A stretch of DNA of 64,000 nt from Acidobacteriota bacterium (GTDB lineage Bacteria > Acidobacteriota > Holophagae > Acanthopleuribacterales > Acanthopleuribacteraceae). Position numbers and translations under genes: made by a program. The notes beneath the pieces were generated by a model, which did not search any database, had not been told where the DNA came from, and worked only from the letters and a program-made list of their open reading frames with translations. Where the stretch lies: contig JAGQSC010000035.1 of NCBI GenBank assembly GCA_020439745.1, positions 62,001 through 126,000 on the forward strand. Direction: 5' to 3'. Of the stretch, positions 1 through 8,669 are shown piece by piece. How positions within the stretch are numbered: position 1 is the stretch's first letter; every line of letters starts with the position of its first letter.

Positions 1-96
1 GCACGTAATGCGGACATCAAACTACACGCCTGCACACTTGCCTATTGGGCTTGCTGCTACAGCTGGGTGCTGGAATCTGGAATCTGGCCGCTGTTT

Positions 97-630
97 TCAG
101 AACCCCTGTTTGCGGTTGAGCCACAGGTCGGTCACCCACTTGGCGAAGATCTCCATATCCACCAGGTAATGCTTAAGATCGTCGTCCCACCACACCCCAT
201 ACTCTTTGCGCGATTTGGGGTTCTGCCGCACCTGGTGGCGGAACTGGTGCGGTGTGAAGGGAATCTTGCGGCACACGTCGGTCAGGTAAAACAAACCCTT
301 TTTCGTCAATAGCTCGTTGCCGTCCCACTTATTGTTGACTTTCAAAATCTTAAAGAACTTGTCGCTCTCGAAGTATGGGGCAAAGTTCTTCATGCGAATG
401 ACCCAAACGCTGAGAATTTTTCGCACACCCATTTCCTGCCAGGCCGATTTTCCTTCCGACAGCATCTCTTTGGCTTTTTTGCGAAGGTCTGCCGAGTCGA
501 TGCCCAGCTTCTTGCAAACGGGATTCATCAGATAAATGCCGTCCTCTGCCAACAGCTCATCGGGGGTCATATCGTCCGGAACATCGCGGAGTTCCATTTC
601 GATGGGATCAAAAATCTTGCGTTTTACCAT
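97..630 (-). CDS. Unknown protein, two-module family (paralogue A)
   Basis: I do not recognise this 177-residue family. It contains two copies of one module of about 65-80 residues. Each opens with a motif like (D/N)E(L/M)L..(D/K)G(I/L)(Y/F)(Y/L)L, followed by a cysteine-containing helix ('PVCKKLGI', 'DVCRKIPF') and a basic helix. The first copy ends in 'VIRMKNFAPYF', the second in 'YLVDMEIFAKWV'. The Tyr-Leu-x-x-Val-x-x-x-Leu pattern followed by a basic helix resembles a MerR-like helix-turn-helix, so nucleic-acid binding is possible but only inferred. No signal peptide or membrane segment is visible. The ATG at 630 follows a strong SD (GAGGAGAT) and lies 13 bp beyond the stop of paralogue B, so the two are probably one operon. 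A longer in-frame start at 672 would overlap paralogue B and is less likely. Confidence 0.8.
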   Translation of the reverse strand: MVKRKIFDPIEMELRDVPDDMTPDELLAEDGIYLMNPVCKKLGIDSADLRKKAKEMLSEGKSAWQEMGVRKILSVWVIRMKNFAPYFESDKFFKILKVNNKWDGNELLTKKGLFYLTDVCRKIPFTPHQFRHQVRQNPKSRKEYGVWWDDDLKHYLVDMEIFAKWVTDLWLNRKQGF

Positions 631-643
631 GATCGAAATCTCC

Positions 644-1207
644 TCAGGCCTCTTCCTTCCAGATCTTCTCAATCCATTTTGAGAAGGGCTCCATGTCTAC
701 CAAGTAGGTTTTGTAATCGGGATCTTTCCAGACACCGTATTCTTCCTTGGAACGCTTGTTGCGTCTGACTTGGTATTTGATGTGGTGAGGTGTGATGGGT
801 AACTTCTCGCAAACCTCGCTGAGGTAGAAGATACCCTTTTGAGCGAGCATCTCGTTGGAATCCCATTCCGTTTCCACCGCATTGAGGCGGGGCAACATGA
901 ATTTGCGGAAATAAGGTGAGAACTTGGTCATTCGCACGATCCAATGTGACCAGGTCTTTCGAATGCCCATCGATTCCCAGGGGTCATGGCCTTTGGACTC
1001 CATGGTATGGGCTCTGCGTTTGAGATCGTGTGGCGCCAATTCCAAGGCTTTTGCCACATCTTTGAGGTAGTACACGCCTTCTGTATTAAGCAGTTCGTCC
1101 GAAGATAGACCAGGGTCCACCGACCGGAGGCTCATCTCGTCCTTGTCAAACACCTTAGGTATGTTTTTCTTTGTTTTTTCATCTTTCGAGCGATTTCCTG
1201 TAGCCAT
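644..1207 (-). CDS. Unknown protein, two-module family (paralogue B)
   Basis: This 187-residue protein is a paralogue of the downstream gene. It has the same two-module layout: 'DELLNTEGVYYLKDVAKAL' opens the first module and 'NEMLAQKGIFYLSEVCEKL' the second. A 'PH(D/H)(L/I)K' turn and a basic stretch follow each. Module 1 ends in 'WIVRMTKFSPYF' and module 2 in 'YLVDMEPFSKWI', matching paralogue A position by position. The N-terminus is lysine-rich ('RSKDEKTKKN'). The ATG at 1207 has a GGGGGAAAG sequence just upstream. No enzyme motif or export signal is seen. It lies downstream of smc on the same strand but is separated from it by a terminator-like hairpin, so independent transcription is likely. 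Function is unknown; helix-turn-helix character is inference from pattern only. Confidence 0.82.
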   Translation of the reverse strand: MATGNRSKDEKTKKNIPKVFDKDEMSLRSVDPGLSSDELLNTEGVYYLKDVAKALELAPHDLKRRAHTMESKGHDPWESMGIRKTWSHWIVRMTKFSPYFRKFMLPRLNAVETEWDSNEMLAQKGIFYLSEVCEKLPITPHHIKYQVRRNKRSKEEYGVWKDPDYKTYLVDMEPFSKWIEKIWKEEA

Positions 1208-1332
1208 ACTTTCCCCCGGTGGTTTTCCTAACTTTACACAGGATTAAACCACAAGGCAAGTCAACGTATTTATGGCTAGGACAGCCAACTTGAAGGACAT
1301 CGATAATGCGAAATCAAACTGCATAACATATC

Positions 1333-1356
1333 AAAAAGGGGTTTTGGGTGAAAACC
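1333..1356 (-). terminator. Rho-independent terminator after smc
   Basis: Read on the minus strand, a GGTTTT/AAAACC stem with a CACCC loop is followed by CC and a run of five T. It begins 14 bp after the smc stop codon. Confidence 0.6.
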
Positions 1357-1370
1357 GTTTTTACTAGAAA

Positions 1371-4300
1371 TCAATCAAAACGTACAGATACTAGCTTGGA
1401 ACAACCCGTGTTCTCCATGGTCACCCCAAATAACGAGGAAGCTGCAGCCATGGTGGGTTTCTGGTGGGTGATCACAATGAACTGGGTCTCACCTTTGAGC
1501 TCTTCAATCTTGTGGATGAAACGACTCACATTGGCATCATCAAGGGGTGCGTCCACCTCGTCCAGCAGGCAGAATGGTGAAGGTCTGAATTGGAACACCG
1601 CCAATAAGAGCGCGATCGCGGTCAGCGCCTTTTCACCACCGGACATCAACATCGCATTTTGCAATTTTTTGCCGGGCGGCTGGACCAGCATGTCAATACC
1701 CGTTTCAAGCATGTCGGACTCGTCCAACAGTTCGAGGCGAGCCTCACCACCACCAAACAAATCGACAAATATGGACCCGAAATCACGGTTGATGGCTTCG
1801 AATGCTTTCTTGAATTTTTCCACGGAAACGCGGTTTAGGTTATGAATGGTGGTCCTGATCTCGGCAATGGAGTCGATCAGATCCTTTTGCTGGTCCACCA
1901 GGAACGCATATCGAGTTTCGATTTCATCGAACTCTTCGATCGCCAGTAGGTTGACGGTACCAAGGCTCGATAACTTGCGCGTCAAGTCTTCCAGCTCAAA
2001 TCGGGCAGCATCAATGGTTTCGGGATCGAGGGGGGTTCCGGATTTGGCCAATGAGAAGGGTTCTCCCCGGTTCGACAGGAACCGATCCTCCAAATGTGCA
2101 ACTTTACTGGACAATCGTGCTGTTTCCAGTTCATAACGCCCTTGTTCAGCTCGAACGTCATCACGGTTTTGGTGGAGTTGTTTGCGCTGCGCTTCTAATT
2201 GATCGGCTGTCGTTTGTTGCTGTTTTAGTTGGGCCTCGCTCTGCTTCACCGACGCTTCGGCTTCGCTGCGTAAATGCATCAGATTTTTGATGGCTACTTG
2301 ATGCTCAGTGACTTGAGTCAAGCACGTCTGAATGTCGGCTTCCCAGGCCTTTTTTTGATCTTCACCTTTGGAAATTCGGTGTTGCAATTGTTCGCGAGTT
2401 TGCTTCAAGTGTTCCATATCGCTCTTGAGTCGTTGAACCATCAGAATCATGCCTCTGAGCTGTTCTGTCACCCGCGTCAGTTCCGTATGGGCTTCGTGAT
2501 GGGCCTGGCGTTGAATGGCCACTTGGGCTTCTAATTGGCGAACTTGTGAGGCATGGGTGGCAATCTGCTCTTCAGCTCGCGACCTTTCAGTTTCAAGGGC
2601 GCTTGCCCGATCTTTTAGTTGATGTTGATTTTGATTGAGTTGTTCGGCTTGGGATTTGTCCAAAATGACGCGTTGTTGCAGTCGCTGGTGGGTCGCTTCC
2701 ACGTGGTGCAACTGCTGTTGCAACACCATATGATCTCTTTCCAGCGCGATTCGCTTTTGCTTGATTCCATCCAGAGTTTCGGCAGCTTGTTTGGCACGAT
2801 CCTCCGCGATCACCTTCGCTTGCTCGGCTTCCGACAGCGCTTGTTCATTGGCCGTCCGGGCGGCTTGCGTATCTTGTATTTCACCCTTCATGGTCAGAAA
2901 ACCAAGGCTCTTACCCGGACTGCGGTATTGGGTCAAAGAACCCTGAACCAGTGATTTGCCGTCTCTGGCAACAAACGTTAGATGAGCATGAGCCAGGGCG
3001 AGAACCTTAAGATCCTCGACCGGGCATTCGGGTGCCAGTGCCAGATGTGCAATCAGCGGCTTGATGTGTGCTAATAAGTGATGGTCGGCACGGAGTAACT
3101 CGATGAGTAGGGTTGCGCCTGGAGGGACCTCCAGTTCTCGCGTTTCTTCGAGATTGGCAGCCAAGTTGATCACGCGATAAGTTGATCCGCTGGCTGCTTT
3201 CGACAGCAGTTCGGCTTGGCCATCGTCGTCGACAACAAATGCCTCCAAAAGATGTTCCAGCGCAGCCTCTACTGCTGCGTCATGCGTATGGTTGGAGTCC
3301 AACACGTCCCTTAGCAATTTCAAGCCTGTTCGTTGCAGGATGCGTTTGGCGTCGTCCGATACATCGCGCTTGGATTGCCAGAGCGATTCGAGATGGTTTA
3401 GTCGGTCGGTCAATGATTGCTTTTTTTGGCCGAGTTCCTGAGCCAATTGACGTGCTGAGGTGCGTTGATTCAGGGACAACTCATGTTCTTCGGTTTGTTT
3501 TTGAAGAGACTTCTGGAGTGTGTCCAACTCGACCTGTTGTTCCTGTCTCAGTGCTTCGAACTTGGTTCTGGATTGACTGAGGTCGAGGAGCTCGCGATCG
3601 TGTTCTGACAACTGCTGCATGACGCGTTTGTGTTGGTCTGCCATGGAAGCAAGCTGTTGTTGTATCTGCTTGAGTTCCGCTTCAGCAGCCATTTTGTTGG
3701 CAACGGCATCGCGATGCTGTTTATAGGACGTATCCAATTCTGACGTGACGGTCGCAAGATTCAGGGATACGCGGTCAACCACTTGCTTTTGTTGATCTTG
3801 TGTTTGACTCTGGGCAGCCAATTGGCCTTCCAAGGCCTTGTGCTCTGTGTCTCGCTCCGCGATTCGCTGAGTCAGACGGGCCTGTTCTTCGTCGGCGTTG
3901 AGGCGATCCTGAGCGTACGCTGTGAGTTGTTGTTGTCGTTCTGTTGCTTTGGATTGGCTAAACGCGATTTGGGCCTCTGCCAAGGCGATATCGCTGATGT
4001 GCTTGTTGTGTGTGGCTTCCAGCGTGCGCAGATTCTGTTCAGCGGCAATCATTTTTTGGCGCAATGCGGTGATGTTCGCGTCAAGTTTGCCAATCTCGGC
4101 GTGGATTTTGGCTTCTCGACCATTGGCATCGTTATAGGATTGAGCTAGGCGCGCGAGTTCGCGGTTCATATGAGTGAGGTCAAAGACAAGAATCGAATGT
4201 TCGAGTTCTCGCATTTCATCTTTGATGTTTTTGTAGCGTCTCGCCTTGCCGACTTGGCGATTCAAATGGGCCCGTTGTTTTTGCACTTCGTTGATGATGT

Positions 4301-4880
4301 CATTGATGCGCGTCAGATTGTCTTCAGCGGCCCTTAACTTCAGTTCTGATTCCCGCCGACGAAGCTTGTATTTGAGGATGCCCGCAGCTTCTTCGATGAT
4401 GCCACGCCTGTCGGTGGGCTTGGAGTTGATGATTTGGCCAATTCGACCTTGTTCGATGAGCGAATACGCACGTGTTCCCATACCAAAGTCCATTAAGGCG
4501 GACTGGATATCTTTCAGTCGACAAACCGAGGCATTCATCAGATATTCGGAGACCCCATTGCGATAGAGCCTCCGGGTAATCACCAGTTGGTCCTCGTCAT
4601 CGGCTTGTAAAGCTTCCAGTCTGATCCAAGTCATGGTGACTTCGGCATGGGATGATGGCTTGCGTGAAGATGAACCCGCAAAGATGACGTCTTCCATCTT
4701 GTCGCCACGCAGGCTCTTGGCACTTTGCTCGCCCAGGACCCATGAAACGGCGTCCGCTATGTTTGATTTTCCGCAGCCATTGGGCCCTACCACACACGAA
4801 ATCCCGCCCGGGAAAGTGAGCTTTGTCTTGTCGGCGAACGACTTGAACCCGTGTAATTCGAGTGATTTTAGTCTGAGCAT
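1371..4880 (-). CDS. smc: Chromosome segregation protein SMC
   Basis: SMC is the ATPase core of bacterial condensin, which compacts and segregates the chromosome with ScpA and ScpB. The 1169-residue length is typical. The N-terminal head carries the Walker A 'GPNGCGKS' at residues 32-39. Long heptad-rich coiled coils (about 165-500 and 670-1000) flank a hinge of roughly 510-660. The C-terminal head has the ABC signature 'LMSGGEKAL' and the Walker B region 'CLLDEVDAPLDD'. The ATG at 4880 gives the canonical start 'MLRLKSLELHGFKSFADK'. It lies 17 bp downstream of pyrR on the same strand, so the two are probably co-transcribed. A terminator follows the stop. scpA and scpB are not in this window. 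Confidence 0.97.
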   Translation of the reverse strand: MLRLKSLELHGFKSFADKTKLTFPGGISCVVGPNGCGKSNIADAVSWVLGEQSAKSLRGDKMEDVIFAGSSSRKPSSHAEVTMTWIRLEALQADDEDQLVITRRLYRNGVSEYLMNASVCRLKDIQSALMDFGMGTRAYSLIEQGRIGQIINSKPTDRRGIIEEAAGILKYKLRRRESELKLRAAEDNLTRINDIINEVQKQRAHLNRQVGKARRYKNIKDEMRELEHSILVFDLTHMNRELARLAQSYNDANGREAKIHAEIGKLDANITALRQKMIAAEQNLRTLEATHNKHISDIALAEAQIAFSQSKATERQQQLTAYAQDRLNADEEQARLTQRIAERDTEHKALEGQLAAQSQTQDQQKQVVDRVSLNLATVTSELDTSYKQHRDAVANKMAAEAELKQIQQQLASMADQHKRVMQQLSEHDRELLDLSQSRTKFEALRQEQQVELDTLQKSLQKQTEEHELSLNQRTSARQLAQELGQKKQSLTDRLNHLESLWQSKRDVSDDAKRILQRTGLKLLRDVLDSNHTHDAAVEAALEHLLEAFVVDDDGQAELLSKAASGSTYRVINLAANLEETRELEVPPGATLLIELLRADHHLLAHIKPLIAHLALAPECPVEDLKVLALAHAHLTFVARDGKSLVQGSLTQYRSPGKSLGFLTMKGEIQDTQAARTANEQALSEAEQAKVIAEDRAKQAAETLDGIKQKRIALERDHMVLQQQLHHVEATHQRLQQRVILDKSQAEQLNQNQHQLKDRASALETERSRAEEQIATHASQVRQLEAQVAIQRQAHHEAHTELTRVTEQLRGMILMVQRLKSDMEHLKQTREQLQHRISKGEDQKKAWEADIQTCLTQVTEHQVAIKNLMHLRSEAEASVKQSEAQLKQQQTTADQLEAQRKQLHQNRDDVRAEQGRYELETARLSSKVAHLEDRFLSNRGEPFSLAKSGTPLDPETIDAARFELEDLTRKLSSLGTVNLLAIEEFDEIETRYAFLVDQQKDLIDSIAEIRTTIHNLNRVSVEKFKKAFEAINRDFGSIFVDLFGGGEARLELLDESDMLETGIDMLVQPPGKKLQNAMLMSGGEKALTAIALLLAVFQFRPSPFCLLDEVDAPLDDANVSRFIHKIEELKGETQFIVITHQKPTMAAASSLFGVTMENTGCSKLVSVRFD

Positions 4881-4897
4881 GAATCCAATGAATCGCG

Positions 4898-5449
4898 TTA
4901 AGTGGCGGACTCTTCGTAAAGGTAAATACCGGTCTCTTGGTCAGGCGCATTGATTCGGACGCGCACCCCTTCGCGCCTGGACGTGGACAGGGTCATTCCC
5001 ACATAGTCTGCGCGAATAGGCAACTCGCGGTGACCACGATCTACGACCACGGCGAGACGTACTAGTTTCGGTCGACCCTGAGCGACAATCGAGGTTAGTG
5101 CCGCCCGAACGGTACGACCGGTGAAAAGCACGTCATCAACCAAGATGATCTCGCGATTCTTGACTGCGAATGGGATTTCCGTTTGACGGCTAAAAGGCTC
5201 AAAGGCCGAATCGATCATGTCGTCCCTGTAAAGCGTGATATCCATGTATGCGACGGGTACATCCACGCCTTTTACCTCCGAAATTCGTTTGGCCAAATAG
5301 TCGGCGATTGGGGCGCCCGTTCGCATGATGCCTATCATGGCGAGGTTTTGGAAATGAAAGTCATCGGCGCAAATACGTTCCGCCATGTCGTTGAGGAGAT
5401 TCTTTAATCCCTCCCGATCGTGAATCTGTTGTTTCAATTGGAGCGCCAT
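4898..5449 (-). CDS. pyrR: PyrR bifunctional pyrimidine regulator / uracil phosphoribosyltransferase
   Basis: PyrR binds pyr mRNA in a UMP-dependent way to control attenuation in many bacteria, and also makes UMP from uracil and PRPP. The PRPP-binding loop is clear in 'ILVDDVLFTGRTVRAAL'. Other family features are 'IGIMRTGAPIADYLAKRI', 'YRDDM' and 'VVDRGHRELPIRADYVG'. The ATG at 5449 gives 183 residues and has AAGG 8 nt upstream. A start six codons earlier (5467) has no SD. A good promoter precedes it. No pyr biosynthetic gene or obvious PyrR leader target is in the window, so the target of regulation cannot be identified here. It is followed 17 bp later by smc. Confidence 0.93.
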   Translation of the reverse strand: MALQLKQQIHDREGLKNLLNDMAERICADDFHFQNLAMIGIMRTGAPIADYLAKRISEVKGVDVPVAYMDITLYRDDMIDSAFEPFSRQTEIPFAVKNREIILVDDVLFTGRTVRAALTSIVAQGRPKLVRLAVVVDRGHRELPIRADYVGMTLSTSRREGVRVRINAPDQETGIYLYEESAT

Positions 5450-5498
5450 GGCGACAACCTTAATCATAGTTTGATGACTGAATGTCAGGGAACGCGCT

Positions 5499-5528
5499 AT
5501 TCTATCGATGGCCTGCTTACCCTCGCAA
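5499..5528 (-). promoter_or_regulatory. Sigma-70-like promoter for pyrR-smc
   Basis: On the minus strand, TTGCGA (5523-5528) and TAGAAT (5499-5504) are separated by 18 bp, about 50 bp upstream of the pyrR start. It lies in the divergent gap with the methyltransferase gene. Confidence 0.5.
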
Positions 5529-5551
5529 GTGTAAGTTCGTGGGAGAGTTTC

Positions 5552-6277
5552 GTGAGACGTATGACCTATGTGGGTGAATGGAGCGTAATGCTGGTGGCCC
5601 TCATGTTACTTGCTTATGCGCTTCTGCAATTGAATGGATGGGTTTCTGTGCCTGTGGTTGACGATGCACAACGAGGTCAAATCATCCCGTCACGTCCCAC
5701 CTATGATCCTCAATTGGCACTCACATTCAACGAAGCAGATCGCGATTTATGGCAAAAGCCGGAGCAGGTGCTGGACGCCGTGGGTGATATCTCAGGTTTG
5801 CGTGTGGCTGATATTGGTTGTGGCGAGGGGTATTTCACAACTCGTTTGGTGGAGCGTGTCGGACCATTGGGTATGGTCTTCGCCACGGATATCCAAGAAG
5901 AGATGCTAAACCAACTCCATTCCCGCATTCCGCCAGAACATGCCGGTCGATTGGTAACAGTACTGGCGCCGCCCGATCAGATTGGTTTCAGCGAAGTGGT
6001 GGACATTATTTTTATGGTCCAGGTTCTGGGCGAAATTCAGGATCAGGAAGCATATCTCCAACAAGTCAAGAACGTTATGCATGACGCTTCCAGACTCGTT
6101 TTTATTGATTCAAGGACAGTGGTCGATGCCACTTCTGGATACAGCTATCCCTTGAATTTCAAGGTTTTGATCGAGTCCTTTGAGCGATTGGGTTTTGAAC
6201 TGGCTCCAGATGGCAGTCATAATTTCCTGCCTCGCCAATGTTTTTTTGTGTTTCGCGTTCGCTCTAACCGGGAATAG
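5552..6277 (+). CDS. Membrane-anchored class I SAM-dependent methyltransferase
   Basis: The C-terminal two thirds is a Rossmann-fold methyltransferase. Motif I is 'VADIGCGEGYF', an acidic residue ends strand 2 ('VFATDIQEEML'), and 'DIIFMVQVLGEI' fits motif IV. A single transmembrane segment ('VMLVALMLLAYALLQL') near residues 12-28 anchors it with the enzyme probably outside the inner membrane or at its face; orientation is not decidable here. The substrate is unknown. I chose the GTG at 5552 because GGGAGAG lies 6 nt upstream. The ATG at 5561 is an alternative, and the longer frame back to 5420 would overlap pyrR. The 3' end overlaps the convergent map gene by 14 bp. Confidence 0.82.
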   Translation: MRRMTYVGEWSVMLVALMLLAYALLQLNGWVSVPVVDDAQRGQIIPSRPTYDPQLALTFNEADRDLWQKPEQVLDAVGDISGLRVADIGCGEGYFTTRLVERVGPLGMVFATDIQEEMLNQLHSRIPPEHAGRLVTVLAPPDQIGFSEVVDIIFMVQVLGEIQDQEAYLQQVKNVMHDASRLVFIDSRTVVDATSGYSYPLNFKVLIESFERLGFELAPDGSHNFLPRQCFFVFRVRSNRE

Positions 6278-7166
6278 TGAGGATTTCAGCACCCTGGTCT
6301 GTGACCGTGATGGTGTGTTCAAACTGAGCCGACAGTTTCCCGTCCAGAGTGTACACCGTCCAGCCGTCCTCATTGTCCAATTTGGTTCGCCAGGTACCGA
6401 GATTAATCATGGGCTCGATGGTAAACGTCATACCCGGCACCAGAATACAATCAGAATCGTGGCTGGGGTAATGGCACACTTGCGGTTCTGCATGGAACAC
6501 CCTGCCGATACCATGGCCTGTGTATTCTCGAACGACACCCATGCCCAGATTCGACGCGTATTCATAAATGGCTTGACCCACAGCAATCAAACGACCATTT
6601 GGCTGAACGGCCTGAATCCCCAACTCCAACGATTTGCGTGCCGCTTCAACCACCTTTTGGGCATCAATACTGGGTGTGCCTACATATACGGTTCTTGAGG
6701 TGTCGCCGAAGAATCCGTCCAATGTCACGGTTACGTCAATATTCACAATGTCACCATTCTTCAGGACATCAGTTTCCTTGGGTATGCCATGGCATACAAC
6801 GTGGTTGATACTGGTGCAGCAACTCTTAGGGAAAGCGCCCGGTGCAATGCGCGGTAAGCGAGGGTCCGTCGGTGACTTCGGATAGTTGAGCGTGGAGGGG
6901 TAGGCGCCAGCGTCCAAGGTCATCTCGTGTACCCACTGGTCGATTTGGCCCGTATTGACGCCGGGCGCTACACGTCGACATGTTTCGTCCAGGACGTTGG
7001 CAGCTAACCGACAAGCGGCTTTCATCTTGTCTAGGTCCTGACCCTTGAGCACTTGTACATTGCGAGGCGGTCTCATGACTTCGCCTTGATCACTGACCGT
7101 GCCATGACATTTTTTGAGCTTTTTTCCGCTGCCGCACCAGCAGGGATCGTTTCTTCCTAATTTCAC
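6264..7166 (-). CDS. map: Type I methionine aminopeptidase with N-terminal SEC-C motif
   Basis: This enzyme removes the N-terminal methionine from nascent proteins. The pita-bread fold metal ligands are visible: Asp in 'NIDVTV', Asp in 'GDTSRTVYVG', His in 'GHGIGRVFH', Glu in 'FTIEPMI' and Glu in 'FEHTITVTD'. Residues 4-23 form a SEC-C zinc motif ('RNDPCWCGSGKKLKKCHG'), as in the SecA C-terminus, found in a subset of MAPs and probably placing the enzyme at the ribosome (inference). The GTG at 7166 gives 300 residues and is preceded by GAGGG at 7 nt. The frame is open from a TTG at 7190, but no SD supports that. It stands alone, convergent with the methyltransferase gene. Confidence 0.95.
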   Translation of the reverse strand: MKLGRNDPCWCGSGKKLKKCHGTVSDQGEVMRPPRNVQVLKGQDLDKMKAACRLAANVLDETCRRVAPGVNTGQIDQWVHEMTLDAGAYPSTLNYPKSPTDPRLPRIAPGAFPKSCCTSINHVVCHGIPKETDVLKNGDIVNIDVTVTLDGFFGDTSRTVYVGTPSIDAQKVVEAARKSLELGIQAVQPNGRLIAVGQAIYEYASNLGMGVVREYTGHGIGRVFHAEPQVCHYPSHDSDCILVPGMTFTIEPMINLGTWRTKLDNEDGWTVYTLDGKLSAQFEHTITVTDQGAEILTIPG

Positions 7167-7311
7167 GATAAAACCCTCACGAGCCCACAATTATCCGCGA
7201 TTGCTCGGTTTATCGCAAGCCAACCGGGCTGGTAGGGCAGGGGTTGAAAACGGGATGGGTTCCAGTTGGCAACATAGGTGCGAGCGGGGTTAGAATGAGC
7301 CTGAGGTGTTC

Positions 7312-8382
7312 ATGACTGTTCATGTGGCATTAATTTTTGGTGGGGAGAGCCCTGAGCACGAGGTGTCCATCGTTTCGGCTCGTTTCGTGGCAGCCCAATT
7401 GCGCGAGGCGGGCTACGACGTAACCCCTGTTGGTATCGATGTTTTGGGCGGTTGGCATAAGGGCGAGGACTCGTTCGTGAGCCTGGCCGAACGGGTCGAT
7501 CAAGATTTTGCGGTCGATTTGTCACAACGCGCTGCATGTTTGACGGACCTAGTCAACGGTGCCTTTGACGTGGTGTTTCCGCTTGTTCACGGTGTGACCG
7601 GCGAGGATGGAAGCATCCAAGGCATGTGTGAATTGTTCGGCATTCCTTATGTAGGGGGCGATCCCTTATGTCAGGCGCTTTGCTATGACAAGCTAAGTAC
7701 CCGAATGATCCTCAAACACTTGGGATTACCACAACCCGACTACGTTCCTGTATACAGGGACACGTTTGTGGGCGGACGATATTGGGTGTTGGACCAGGTT
7801 GAAGCCTCATTGCATTATCCGGTTTTTGTGAAACCTTCGCGGACGGGATCTAGCATAGGCATTACCAAAGCACACTCACGTAACGAGTTGATGACAGCAT
7901 TAGAAACCGCCTTTCAATACGACCGCCGGGTGATTGTGGAACAAACCATTTCAGGACGTGAAATTGAAGTCGCTCTTTTAGGTGACTTCACACCGCTTAT
8001 CTCTGCCCCGGGCGAGATTATCCCCGAGAATGAGTTCTACGATTACGATGAAAAGTACGTCAAGAATACGACGCTATTCGAAGTACCCGCATCCATGTCG
8101 GTGGAACAGCTGCAGCAATTGGCGGAATACGCAACCACCGCCTGGCGGGCCACCAATTGTTACGGTATGGCACGCGTGGATTTTATGGTGTCCGAAAGTG
8201 GTGTCTATTTGAATGAGATCAATACCGTACCTGGATTTACTGAGATTTCCATGTATCCGCGGCTACTGCGAGAAGGCGGGTTGACGCCCCCTGAATTAAT
8301 GAGCCGCTTGGTGGAGTTAGCCATCGATCGCGGCAAACACATCCGGCGATATTCGTCGCGTAGCGATTGGTACAAATCATGA
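7312..8382 (+). CDS. ddl: D-alanine--D-alanine ligase
   Basis: Ddl makes the D-Ala-D-Ala dipeptide of peptidoglycan precursors in the cytoplasm using ATP. Landmarks are the N-terminal 'LIFGGESPEHEVSIVSA', 'VFPLVHGVTGEDGSIQG', the ATP-grasp loop 'VKPSRTGSSIGI', 'VEQTISGREIEVALLGD' and the Mg-binding 'LNEINTVPGFTEISMYPRL'. The omega-loop residues 'FYDYDEKYV' carry the Lys-Tyr pair typical of D-Ala-D-Ala rather than D-Ala-D-Lac ligases. The ATG at 7312 has GAGG at 7303-7306 and gives 356 residues, the family's usual length. The stop overlaps the next ATG by the ATGA arrangement, so it heads an operon with the HU/IHF-like and MerR-like genes. Confidence 0.96.
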   Translation: MTVHVALIFGGESPEHEVSIVSARFVAAQLREAGYDVTPVGIDVLGGWHKGEDSFVSLAERVDQDFAVDLSQRAACLTDLVNGAFDVVFPLVHGVTGEDGSIQGMCELFGIPYVGGDPLCQALCYDKLSTRMILKHLGLPQPDYVPVYRDTFVGGRYWVLDQVEASLHYPVFVKPSRTGSSIGITKAHSRNELMTALETAFQYDRRVIVEQTISGREIEVALLGDFTPLISAPGEIIPENEFYDYDEKYVKNTTLFEVPASMSVEQLQQLAEYATTAWRATNCYGMARVDFMVSESGVYLNEINTVPGFTEISMYPRLLREGGLTPPELMSRLVELAIDRGKHIRRYSSRSDWYKS

Positions 8383-8669
8383 CATCCTTAATCAAGAAAG
8401 ACCTCGTGGAGGCAATCCATACAGCCCATGGCGGTATGAGTTTGGCTGAAGCGCATCATTATGTGACGGAGTTGTTGTCTCTGTTAACGGAGGCGTTTGA
8501 ACGGGGCGAACGTGTCACCATCAAGGATTTCGGTAGTTTCAGGCGTAAGCAGTTGGTGTCGCGGACGATACAACTTCCCGATGGAACGGCTACGCAGTCA
8601 CGATCCGGCGAGAAGATACAGTTTATTCCAGCGCCTGCACTCAAAACCAAGGTCAACATTGCCCCATGA
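8379..8669 (+). CDS. HU/IHF-family DNA-binding protein (IHF alpha-like)
   Basis: A small nucleoid protein of 96 residues that bends DNA as a dimer. The family pattern is intact: N-terminal 'LIKKDLVEAIHTAHGGMSLAEA', the central 'GERVTIKDFGSFRRKQ' and a C-terminal 'FIPAPALKTKVN'. The arm region has 'RTIQLPDGTATQSRSGEKI' rather than the usual 'RNPxTGE' and lacks the proline that intercalates at the arm tip, so its bending mode may differ. The ATG overlaps the ddl stop by ATGA, and its own stop overlaps the next ATG in the same way. The following MerR-like gene and tRNA-Pro recall the ihfA-merR-tRNAPro order of proteobacteria (recalled, not checked), which favours an IhfA-like role. Confidence 0.92.
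   Translation: MTSLIKKDLVEAIHTAHGGMSLAEAHHYVTELLSLLTEAFERGERVTIKDFGSFRRKQLVSRTIQLPDGTATQSRSGEKIQFIPAPALKTKVNIAP

Noticed and set aside
1-96. Possible gene fragment at the left edge
   Set aside because: No open frame with coding character; only a short heptamer run is visible.
1348-4566. Several plus-strand open frames across smc
   Set aside because: All are shadows of the SMC coding sequence in other frames.
6180-6698. 172-residue open frame opposite map
   Set aside because: It lies antisense to the well-supported methionine aminopeptidase gene and has no homology-like pattern.
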